A stretch of 64,000 bases of DNA from Fulvimarina manganoxydans (GTDB lineage: Bacteria; Pseudomonadota; Alphaproteobacteria; Rhizobiales; Rhizobiaceae), in the NCBI RefSeq assembly GCF_900176465.1, contig NZ_FWXR01000003.1, forward strand, positions 62,001 to 126,000. The letters are read 5' to 3'. The position numbers and the translations under genes were made by a program. Numbering within the stretch: position 1 is the first letter of the stretch; every line of letters starts with the position of its first letter. Under the pieces are notes generated by a model. It made no database searches, was not told the origin of the DNA, and saw only the letters and a program-made list of their open reading frames with translations. Of the stretch, positions 56,331 through 63,603 are shown one piece after another.

Positions 56331-56500
56331 GGTCGCCGGGCGTGCAGCCGTCGCGGTGATGGTTCGGGCGTACCGCCTGCCCACCCCCACGGTTGGGTCC
56401 TTTCTGGCCCTCGGCGGCCGACCGCGGGGCGGGCGCAGCGCAGTATTCGCGAGTTTTTCGAGTTTCCGAGTTCACACTTCGTCTTCGCCAGGAGGCAATC

Positions 56501-56992
56501 ATGACCAAACCCAAAGCCAAGATCCCCGCCGAGGTGCCGGCGGCCGAGATGGCGCGCTTTCTCCAGATCTCTGTGCGGCAGCTCCAGGCCCTTTCGAGGC
56601 GGGGCACCCTGCCGAAAACGTCGCGCGATTCCTATCCGATGAAAGCGACAGCGGACGCGTTCTACAACCACCAGCTCGCGGAGATCCGTCGTCGGGCAGG
56701 ATCGACATCGGCGGACGCCCTTCGCGAGCAACGCGCCGCCGAAATCGCGGCGCGCATGAGGAAAGAGGATCGCGAGATCATCATGCTCGACGAGGCAATC
56801 GAGACCTTCGACGACATCCGCGATGCGATGTCGGACACGATTGACCGCCTCGACGAGAGGATCCCGAAAGGCGGTGCCAAGATCGGAGAAGCAAAGGCCG
56901 AATTCGAAGAGCGCGCGGCCCGGCTCCGGCTCCGCCTGGAGACCGGGCAGGCCGAGCCGGACACTTTCGACGATGGAGAAGAGGACCGATGA
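56501..56992 (+). CDS. Nu1-like small terminase subunit
   Basis: A 163-aa protein with AGGAGG eight bases before the ATG at 56501. The N-terminal winged-helix (VPAAEMARFLQISVRQLQAL, then RRGTLPKTSRDSYPMKATAD) and the following helical segment (AALREQRAAEIAARMRKEDR-like) match the plan of lambda Nu1-type small terminases, which recognise the packaging site. The C-terminus is acidic. A large terminase gene would normally follow directly. Instead a tail gene starts four bases before its stop (ATGA overlap). Confidence 0.75.
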   Translation: MTKPKAKIPAEVPAAEMARFLQISVRQLQALSRRGTLPKTSRDSYPMKATADAFYNHQLAEIRRRAGSTSADALREQRAAEIAARMRKEDREIIMLDEAIETFDDIRDAMSDTIDRLDERIPKGGAKIGEAKAEFEERAARLRLRLETGQAEPDTFDDGEEDR

Positions 56993-57648
56993 AACTCACC
57001 TTTTCAGCCAACACGAAGAACCTGAAGGCATTCGCAAAGCTCTCCGGGCGCCTGGCCGATGGTGCCTGGAAACGGGAGGCGCACAAGGGCGTCATCGACG
57101 CCGGCCGCCGGGTAAAGACACAGGTGCAGCGCGAGACCTTCAAGCAGGCCGCCTATCGCCCCGGCAGCTACACGAAGAACGTCGCGAGCGAGACGCGCCA
57201 ACGGAACGACGAGGCGTCGCTCTCGACCGCGATCTTCGGCGTCAAAGGCGGTCTGAAAATCGATGAGTATCGAGGCCTGAAAGTGCTTCGAGGCTCGAAG
57301 ACGCTCACCTCCGGCACCATCCGGTCAGGCGTCTGGCAGAATCCCCGCGTGTTCGACCGGTCCTTCGCGACGCCCTCTGGATATTTCGCGACTCTTCCCA
57401 GCGGGGGGCAGAGCACGACCGCACCAATGGCCTTCTGGACGTTCGGCAACAAGCCGAACCAGCCGCGCGATGCGGGCGGCCGGTTCGGCTCAACGGGCAA
57501 AACGTATGGGCCAGTCCGCCGGCTCGCAGGGCCTTCGCTCCGCAAAGAGCTTGTGCAAGGCGAATCGGCTCGGGTTTTCCACAGAGAAGCGCCAGTTCAG
57601 CTTTCTGAAAAAGTCAATAAGCGTCTAGAAAAGATCATGAGGTTCTAA
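56989..57648 (+). CDS. Prophage minor tail protein Z-like
   Basis: A 219-aa protein starting MKLTFSANTKNLKAFAKLSG, with AGRRVKTQVQRETFKQAAYR and the C-terminal GPSLRKELVQGESARVFHRE. This matches the layout of gpZ/HK97 gp10-like tail-completion proteins. The middle (about 100-165) is Gly/Thr/Ser-rich. It overlaps the Nu1-like gene by four bases and is 11 bases from the tape-measure gene, so all three lie in one transcript. Confidence 0.72.
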   Translation: MKLTFSANTKNLKAFAKLSGRLADGAWKREAHKGVIDAGRRVKTQVQRETFKQAAYRPGSYTKNVASETRQRNDEASLSTAIFGVKGGLKIDEYRGLKVLRGSKTLTSGTIRSGVWQNPRVFDRSFATPSGYFATLPSGGQSTTAPMAFWTFGNKPNQPRDAGGRFGSTGKTYGPVRRLAGPSLRKELVQGESARVFHREAPVQLSEKVNKRLEKIMRF

Positions 57649-57659
57649 CAGGAGCGTGT

Positions 57660-60377
57660 GTGGTGGCCGAAAAAAGCGCCGAATTGATCTTGAGGTTGAT
57701 CGACCAGGTTACCAGCCCGGCGAAAGCCATCAAAGGCGAGCTCCACGATCTCGATCGGCTCGCGTCCGGATTCCGACGCGGCGGAGGCGTTCAACTCATG
57801 ACAGCGCCGCAGGCGCGCGGGCTGCGCGCCTTCTCTGCCGGCCAGGCGGCGGCGGGGGCGCAAACCCGTCAAGTCGCCGCGTCGCTCGCCGCGCAAGAGA
57901 GGGCGGCAGCTTCCGCTAGCGCCGGCATGCTCGCCTATGCGCGCGGCATGGCGCCGATCGCCATCCCGGCCGCCGCCGCCCTCGGCGTGAAGTCGGCGAT
58001 CACACAGGCAGCCGACTTCGAGTCCGCGCTCACCAAGATCCAGCAGAAAGCAGGCCTGTCTGACGAAGCGACCGCGAAGCTCGGTGAGGAGATCAAGGCG
58101 CTCGCCGTCTCCGGTGACGTAGCCGTCGGCATCGATGAGATCGCGGCCGCCTATGAGCGCGCCGCCGCTGCTGGCGTGAAGATCGAGAACTTGAAGGCGG
58201 CGGCCACGCTCTCGGTGAAGGGCGCCGATGCCTTCGGTATGGCGGCGGAAGAGGTCGGAAATTTCGTCGCGAAACTTCAGACCGCCCTCGGCATGACGGA
58301 GCAACAAGTTCGCCAGACGCTGGACCTGACGAACGCCCTCGCCGACGCCGGCATCGCCGACGAGAAAGACCTCGTCAACTTCATGGATAGAACCGGCGCG
58401 ACGCTCAAAACCCTGGGCATGACGAAGGAGGAGACGCTCGCTCTCGGGGCGACCCTCCTGAACATCGGCATGCCGGCGGAAGTGGCATCCACCGGCATGG
58501 GCGCGCTGGCCGGGAAACTCCTCACCGTTGGCGAGCTGACCGGGAAGAACCGCACCGCTTTCGAAAAGGTCATGGGACCAGTCGGCGACTTCGCCGAGCT
58601 GGTCGACAAGGACGCGAACAGCGCCCTCATGAAGATGCTGGACACGCTCCAGACCCTCGACAAGAGCGATCGCGCAGCCTTCCTGAAAGCGTTTGTCGGG
58701 CAAGAATGGGCCGATGAAATGATCCGCCTGGTCGAGGCGACCGGCGAGCTCAGGCGCAATCTGGGGCTCGCTCGAAATGAAGCCTCATGGCTCGACAGCC
58801 TGGATCGGACTTACAAGCTCAAGCTCGATGACTTTTGGTCTCAATGGCAAGTCATGAAGAACGCGCTTGCCGAGCTCGCGATCGATGCCGGCACAATGGG
58901 GCTTCCGGCCGCACAGGCGGCGCTCCGAGGCGTGCGCACGCTGATTGATGAGATCGGCAAGGGCCTCGACGCCTTCGAGCTGAGGCTCGACGTGAAGGGG
59001 CTTGCGGAAGCGAAGCAAGCGGTGACCGACCTCATGGGCGCGATCACGGGCTTGCTCGGCATGGGCGGCGAAGGCACGATCCTCGAACAGACGTTCACCC
59101 GGCTGGCCGATCTCATCAACACCGTCTCCAGCACGATCGAGACGGCTCAGGAGGTTCTGCAAGCCCTCGGCATGGTTGAGGACAAGACGCCGGAGAAGGG
59201 CGTCGGAGACGCGGTCAACAAGACCATCGACGGCCTGGCGGGCGTGTCGCCCGCCGGCAAGGCGCTCGCTGGCGTTCGCGACGTGGTCACCGGTCGACGG
59301 ACTGAGGAAGAAGACCAGACAATTCGCGATGATACCGCCCGTCGTCGTGAGCGGATGGCCGCCGTTGGAGGCCAATCGGTCGAAGATCTGGATCGAGCGC
59401 GGAGAGAGCATTGGCAGCGGCGGAACGCCCGGCTCGGCGAGAACGCGGTCGTTCCGATGGCGGGGACGATGAAGCTTCCGAAGCTCGAGCTTCCGACCTC
59501 TGCCCCCGCCGACCTTGTGAAGTCCATACCAGTCCCCCGGTCGCGGCCAGCGAAGCCAGTCGCGGCGGCTGTGCCGGCGCCGACGCCAATCGAAGTGCCG
59601 ATGGTGCCCAAGATCGACGAGGCGGCGGCAGCGGCGGCAGCGGCGGCGATCGGCCAGGCGCTCTCGACGATGAGCACGAAGGCGTCAGAAGCCGCCACGA
59701 TGATGAAAGGCCTACTCGGCTTTGCCACAGGCCCGACGGTCGACACCACGTCCATCGACGCCGCCACCGGCAAGGCGACGGTCGCCGGGCCGGCGATGAA
59801 GGCGGCGCTGGACGTGGCCGCCACAGTGCAGGTGAACAGCGGCCAGATCGACAACGCTCTCGGCAAGGCGAACGCTCTCCGCCAGGCTCTCGCCGGTCTC
59901 GGCGCGGCTACGGGCGGGCTTCGATCGGGTGGAGCGGGGAAGCCGAGCTCTGCCGGCTCGGCGATCGGCGCCATGGTGCCGCCCGTCGATGGGGCGAGAG
60001 CGAGCGGCGGGCCGGTCCGGCCCGGCAATTGGTTAGTAGGCGAGAAAGGACCGGAGATCCTGCAACTCTTTGGTCGTGGATATGTCCACAACGCAAAGGA
60101 CTCCCGCGCCATCCTCCAAAGTCCGAAGTACCACGACCCAATGACCGCCTTCATGCGCGAACCGCACGACGGGGCATCCTCGGGGCGTGGCGGGCCATCG
60201 CTGGCGGGGGCGATTGGGAACACGCACAACACCACGAACCACTGGAACCCGACCTTCAACATTCGGTCGACCGATCCAAAGGGCGCGGCCGATGAGGTCA
60301 GTCGGGCGCTTTTACGAGCAAATCGGCGATCTCAATCGACCGAATTGAATGGCCGCATAGCCTCGTGGGAGTCCTGA
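57660..60377 (+). CDS. Phage tail tape-measure protein (TP901 type)
   Basis: A 905-aa protein with a GTG start and AGGAG upstream. The N-terminus is helical (LILRLIDQVTSPAKAIKGEL). The TP901 core (about 100-340) has AADFESALTKIQQKAGLSDE and TLGMTKEETLALGATLLNIG. Hydrophobic, Ala/Gly-rich stretches and long helices follow. The C-terminus includes a GGPVRPGNWLVGEKGPEILQ motif common in tape-measure proteins. Its length sets tail length, and 905 residues suggests a moderately long tail of about 130 nm by the usual rule of roughly 0.15 nm per residue. No sheath or tube gene lies upstream. Confidence 0.92.
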   Translation: MVAEKSAELILRLIDQVTSPAKAIKGELHDLDRLASGFRRGGGVQLMTAPQARGLRAFSAGQAAAGAQTRQVAASLAAQERAAASASAGMLAYARGMAPIAIPAAAALGVKSAITQAADFESALTKIQQKAGLSDEATAKLGEEIKALAVSGDVAVGIDEIAAAYERAAAAGVKIENLKAAATLSVKGADAFGMAAEEVGNFVAKLQTALGMTEQQVRQTLDLTNALADAGIADEKDLVNFMDRTGATLKTLGMTKEETLALGATLLNIGMPAEVASTGMGALAGKLLTVGELTGKNRTAFEKVMGPVGDFAELVDKDANSALMKMLDTLQTLDKSDRAAFLKAFVGQEWADEMIRLVEATGELRRNLGLARNEASWLDSLDRTYKLKLDDFWSQWQVMKNALAELAIDAGTMGLPAAQAALRGVRTLIDEIGKGLDAFELRLDVKGLAEAKQAVTDLMGAITGLLGMGGEGTILEQTFTRLADLINTVSSTIETAQEVLQALGMVEDKTPEKGVGDAVNKTIDGLAGVSPAGKALAGVRDVVTGRRTEEEDQTIRDDTARRRERMAAVGGQSVEDLDRARREHWQRRNARLGENAVVPMAGTMKLPKLELPTSAPADLVKSIPVPRSRPAKPVAAAVPAPTPIEVPMVPKIDEAAAAAAAAAIGQALSTMSTKASEAATMMKGLLGFATGPTVDTTSIDAATGKATVAGPAMKAALDVAATVQVNSGQIDNALGKANALRQALAGLGAATGGLRSGGAGKPSSAGSAIGAMVPPVDGARASGGPVRPGNWLVGEKGPEILQLFGRGYVHNAKDSRAILQSPKYHDPMTAFMREPHDGASSGRGGPSLAGAIGNTHNTTNHWNPTFNIRSTDPKGAADEVSRALLRANRRSQSTELNGRIASWES

Positions 60378-60384
60378 GCGCACC

Positions 60385-61455
60385 ATGCCTATCCCGTTCT
60401 TCGAGATCTCCACGCAAGGCGGCATCGTCGTCACAGATCGGACAGCCGGCGGCAATATCGAGCTCACCGTGACGGACGGTGTCGGCGCCAGTACCGACAC
60501 CGTCCAGTTCCGGATCGATGACAACGAGGGCATCATCGCCCCGCCTCGAACGGGCGAGGTCCTGTCCATCGTCGGCGGTTATCGAGACGGCGCCAAGCGC
60601 AACTTCGGGAGCTTCGTCGTCGATGAGGTCACTCTCGACGGCTACCCGCAGACGATCGACGTCCAATGCCAGTCGCTGGCCGCGAAGGAGATGGGCAAAC
60701 AGCGGGAGCCCAAGGCGTACAAGCCGCCGGAATACCAGACCTATGGCGACGTGTTCCGCGAGATCGCCGGCAAGATCGGGCTCACGCCCGCCATCTCGCC
60801 CGCTCTGGCCGAGGTCCCGCTCCGGTACGAAATGCAGGCCGAGGAGAAGGCGGCCGAGTTCCTGACCCGCATCTTCGCCAAGCTCGGCGGCGCGATCTCG
60901 GTGAAGGACCAGCACCTCATCGCGTCGGAGAAGGGGAAGGGAACATCCGCGACCGGCATCGTCCTCCCGCCGATCTACGTGGCGAGCGGCAAGAACCTGA
61001 TGAGCTACAGCGTCTCCGTCCGCGACAAGCCGCGGCACGGCACCGTCGAGGCGACTTTCTTCGACCGCGATGACGCTGAACGGAAATCCGTCGAGATCGA
61101 GACCGGCGATGACGGCCCGACCTTTCTGATCCGATCGCCGTTCCCCGGCGAGGACGAAGCCAAACGGGCGGCGCAGGCGAAAGTCGGCGATCTCCGCCGG
61201 GCGACCGGCAGCGCGAATTTCGTCATCGATGGAGATCCTGATGCTCGCGCCGAGGCGGAACTTTACGCTTACGGGATTCGGTCGTTGGTCGACGGCGTCT
61301 GGCGGGCAACGAACGTCGTCCACTCATGGTCCGGGTCGTCCGCCTACACCACGGCAATCTCGTGCGAGCTGCCGACGTCGGCACAGGGCGCGAACGGCCC
61401 GTCGGCGGGCGGGGCGGAAAGGGTGCCGATCCCAACGCCGAGGCCAGCGGCATAA
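60385..61455 (+). CDS. gpD-like tail hub protein (late control protein D family)
   Basis: A 356-aa protein starting MPIPFFEISTQGGIVVTDRT. It has TYGDVFREIAGKIGLTPAIS, MQAEEKAAEFLTRIFAKLGG and GKNLMSYSVSVRDKPRHGTV, which follow the P2 gpD/VgrG-Pvc8 hub fold used at the tip of contractile tails. It lies seven bases after the tape-measure gene. The genes that usually sit between (gpU and gpX, the tail-terminator and LysM proteins) are missing. Confidence 0.88.
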   Translation: MPIPFFEISTQGGIVVTDRTAGGNIELTVTDGVGASTDTVQFRIDDNEGIIAPPRTGEVLSIVGGYRDGAKRNFGSFVVDEVTLDGYPQTIDVQCQSLAAKEMGKQREPKAYKPPEYQTYGDVFREIAGKIGLTPAISPALAEVPLRYEMQAEEKAAEFLTRIFAKLGGAISVKDQHLIASEKGKGTSATGIVLPPIYVASGKNLMSYSVSVRDKPRHGTVEATFFDRDDAERKSVEIETGDDGPTFLIRSPFPGEDEAKRAAQAKVGDLRRATGSANFVIDGDPDARAEAELYAYGIRSLVDGVWRATNVVHSWSGSSAYTTAISCELPTSAQGANGPSAGGAERVPIPTPRPAA

Positions 61456-61501
61456 GGTGACTGGCAATCACGTTCCACTGTCCGAAAATCGGATATTGCT
61501 T

Positions 61502-61652
61502 CAGGTCCCCCATAAAGTGGGGACCCTACCGACCGGCTGACGATTCAGCCCGTTGGCCGGGGTACGCACAATCTGCGTACCCTCCCCACTCTCCGCGAAG
61601 GCAAGGGGGTCCATGTTGTGGACCCCCATGGGTGTTCACATTCTGAACACCC
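61502..61652. repeat. Array of four different palindromes with a common CA-N5-TG apex
   Basis: Four inverted repeats lie in the non-coding region after the gpD-like gene. At 61504-61525 the arms are GGTCCCCCA/TGGGGACC. At 61560-61582 they are GGGTACGCA/TGCGTACCC. At 61605-61627 they are GGGGGTCCA/TGGACCCCC. At 61630-61652 they are GGGTGTTCA/TGAACACCC. The last three have 9-bp arms and 5-base loops exactly. All share GG(G) at the base and CA-N5-TG at the apex, while the middle of each arm differs but stays paired. Confidence 0.85.
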
Positions 61653-61656
61653 CTCG

Positions 61657-61743
61657 ATCGGAGTAGCCGGTTCTCGTGAAATCGGGTGCATTTCCGACGT
61701 AACCCCCTGGAAGGACTGCGCAAATCGGAGTGGCCGGTTTTGG
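61657..61743. repeat. Direct repeat pair
   Basis: ATCGGAGTAGCCGGTTCTCG at 61657-61676 and ATCGGAGTGGCCGGTTTTGG at 61724-61743 match at 17 of 20 positions, 67 bases apart. They follow directly on the palindrome array and are part of the same non-coding stretch. Confidence 0.7.
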
Positions 61744-61828
61744 CGATCGGGTTCCCGGTTTCGAGCCGTTTCAGGCGTTTTCATCCGTAACCGTCTGGCA
61801 GATATGGGCGGATCGGCTTCCGACTTCA

Positions 61829-61866
61829 ACGCCCCCGTTGGGGGGTTGGGTGTTCCCCCATCGGGG
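61829..61866. repeat. Two short G/C hairpins
   Basis: CCCCC-GTT-GGGGG (61831-61843) and CCCCC-ATC-GGGGG (61854-61866) lie side by side in the last part of the 507-bp non-coding region between the gpD-like gene and the DUF6894 gene. No T run follows either one. Confidence 0.65.
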
Positions 61867-61962
61867 GATTACCTCTTCCGCCGTCGGATCATGCTGAGCG
61901 CAAAATTGCGCCGACGTTCACTCGCCTGAAATCTCAGGGCAGCACCAGGCGGTACGCTCTCA

Positions 61963-62196
61963 CTAGCTCGCAAGTCTCGCTGATGCCGTAAAATCGTAGA
62001 CCGTCCTGCCGCTTTCGTCCGCTACCTGGACGCCCCAAACACCGCTCTCGACGACACGCTCGGCGTGGCACTGGAGCTCACCCGCAGCAAGAAGAACAGC
62101 CTCGCGCTGTGCGATCTCAACCGAGGGAAGATCGGTGCCTTCATTATCCGCCGACCGGCCGAGAGCATCGGTTACATGAAAGAAAAAGCGTGGCAT
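61963..62196 (-). CDS. DUF6894-like small protein
   Basis: A 77-aa protein starting MPRFFFHVTDALGRSADNEG, then TDLPSVEIAQREAVLLAAGE and VQVADESGRTVYDF. The M-P-R-(Y/F)-(Y/F)-F-(H/D)-V start and the D-E-x-G-x-x-(V/L) middle are typical of the many small DUF6894 proteins of rhizobia. Function is unknown. The frame extends to 62256 but the conserved start is the ATG at 62196. Confidence 0.8.
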   Translation of the reverse strand: MPRFFFHVTDALGRSADNEGTDLPSVEIAQREAVLLAAGELQCHAERVVESGVWGVQVADESGRTVYDFTASARLAS

Positions 62197-62428
62197 TGCC
62201 GTCTCCAAATTCGATGAATGGCTGCGCAGAAAGACACCGTACACACAATATGTCACGGAAAGAGAGGGGAGACGGCACCACTTTAAGGCTGAGGCTTGTC
62301 ATTCGCGAGCTGCGCTAGTGGTGCAAGTTCGCTTTGCGAGAGGACGCACTGGTGCGTTGTTCTGTGAGCGGCCGCGCCTTTGGCGAGAAATAATCTGTGT
62401 TCACAAAACTATGCGTATTGGAGGGTGG

Positions 62429-62866
62429 TCATCGCAGACGCCGAACTCTGTCATTCAAGATCGCTTCCAGGCGTTGCGTTGAATGCCGTAGTTTCTCCGC
62501 ATCGTCTGGATAACCGTCCAGCAGATATGTCTCGAATTCGGTCCAGACCGTTTGAACTTCGTTCCGGGCGGCTTTCCCCGTGTCGGTCAAACGCACAGTG
62601 GTGAGTCGCTGATCAGTCTTGTGTTCACCTCGTAGAATTAGACCACGATCCGCAAAACGTTCGATCGATTTCGAAACTGTCGATGGTCTTACTCCGAGAC
62701 GATCCGCCAACCGCGACACGGTAATTGGCTGACCTTCTGGATCCAGCTCCATTAGGAGGTGATCTTGTCCAGAGCGTAAGCCTAATTCTTGCAATCGAAG
62801 ATCAAGCAGAAATCTCCCGCTCTTGATAATTCGGATCAAGCAAGGAACGAATTTGTTGTCTGTCAT
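62429..62866 (-). CDS. MarR family transcriptional regulator
   Basis: A 145-aa winged-HTH protein. It has LGLRSGQDHLLMELDPEGQP, then ITVSRLADRLGVRPSTVSKS (recognition helix), then the wing LILRGEHKTDQRLTTVRLTD. The length and layout are those of MarR. It would repress genes in response to a small molecule, but no efflux or enzyme target is adjacent. Its ATG overlaps the stop of the 65-aa gene upstream by four bases. Confidence 0.92.
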   Translation of the reverse strand: MTDNKFVPCLIRIIKSGRFLLDLRLQELGLRSGQDHLLMELDPEGQPITVSRLADRLGVRPSTVSKSIERFADRGLILRGEHKTDQRLTTVRLTDTGKAARNEVQTVWTEFETYLLDGYPDDAEKLRHSTQRLEAILNDRVRRLR

Positions 62867-63060
62867 GCGACTTTTACCGGAACGCCTCGCGCACGGGCGG
62901 CTTCGATGATTTTCCGTTCGACATCAGAAGTGGATAGTTCATCATTGCTTGGAATGCGCCGGGTTACGGCTCGTGCCGCTTCGCTTGCCGTGAGGTCGAG
63001 CCTTCGTTCCAACGTAGGCTCGATTTCGGCCTCGATTTCCTCGGCAAGTCTCTTTTCCAC
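62863..63060 (-). CDS. Small protein coupled to the MarR gene
   Basis: A 65-aa protein with a GTG start at 63060 (AAAGG upstream). It starts MEKRLAEEIEAEIEPTLERR and ends KIIEAARARGVPVKVA. It is highly charged and helical, with no membrane segment. The four-base overlap with the MarR gene suggests joint translation, so it could be an accessory or antagonist of the regulator. No family is recognised. Confidence 0.6.
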   Translation of the reverse strand: MEKRLAEEIEAEIEPTLERRLDLTASEAARAVTRRIPSNDELSTSDVERKIIEAARARGVPVKVA

Positions 63061-63071
63061 TCTGCCTTTCC

Positions 63072-63210
63072 GTCACCGCATAACGGTTCGTTTAGAAGAG
63101 CCGGCGGGACGTCCGCCACTCTCCTCACATTGCCGGAAGCGCGCGCAAGCGTCCAGCCCCGCCCGTCTCCGCATAGCAGTTCGCCCCTGAAGGCCCGCCG
63201 GACGTCTGCG
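63072..63210. repeat. Degenerate direct repeat upstream of the 65-aa/MarR operon
   Basis: Two 46-base units, 63072-63117 and 63165-63210, share GTC-C-CCGCATA, GTTCG, GAAG and CCG-CGG-ACGTC-GC blocks, about 30 of 46 positions. They are spaced 93 bases apart. They lie just upstream of the operon start, where operator or iteron-like sites would be expected. No gene is supported between 63061 and 63603. Confidence 0.5.
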
Positions 63211-63501
63211 GTAAAGCGGATGATACGCCAGCTTCGGACAAGCGCAAGCGGTCGCCCCGGAGAGGGGGCGGCTTGCAATCCAAACCATGTTCGAAGATTG
63301 TGCTCTGTGGAGCGTGGAACCTCCCGACACGGAGCCCGCCAAGGCTTTGCGTGTCAGTCACAGAGCGCAGAAACGATCTCGCCAAAGATCCGTCCTGCGA
63401 AAAGAACGCGGCCGATCTAATCGTCGGTGCGCGAACACCGGCACTATGTCGGGAGTCCGGCCGTCATGCAAGAGCCCTCACGGGTAAAAGCGGTCGGGCC
63501 A

Positions 63502-63598
63502 TTCTCTGTGATGGTTTCCACACTCCCGGCGCCAGCGCCGTTCGCTGGCGAGGCGCATAGCGCCGCCGGCCGTGGAAAGCCGGTTCGTGCACAGAGAA
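63502..63598. ncRNA. Three-way-junction structured element of unknown identity
   Basis: Nested pairings span 97 bases. P1 is TTCTCTGTG/CACAGAGAA (63502-63510 with 63590-63598). P2 is GGTTTCCAC/GTGGAAAGCC with one bulge (63513-63521 with 63572-63581). P2a is CCGG/CCGG (63526-63529 with 63566-63569). Inside are two hairpins, P3 CGCCAGCG-CCGTT-CGCTGGCG (63530-63550) and P4 GGCGC-ATA-GCGCC (63552-63564). The result is a Y-shaped fold that ends five bases before the ATG at 63604. It could be a leader of that gene, a minus-strand RNA or a DNA-level element. The strand is not known. Confidence 0.55.
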
Positions 63599-63603
63599 CC
63601 ATC

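Noticed and set aside
59411-60295. A 294-aa plus-strand open frame inside the tape-measure gene
   Set aside because: Arg/Gly/Asp-rich low-complexity sequence in another frame of the tape-measure gene, without a start signal.
61502-61652. Possible CRISPR array
   Set aside because: The palindromes differ in sequence and spacing, there is no constant repeat with unique spacers, and no cas genes are present.
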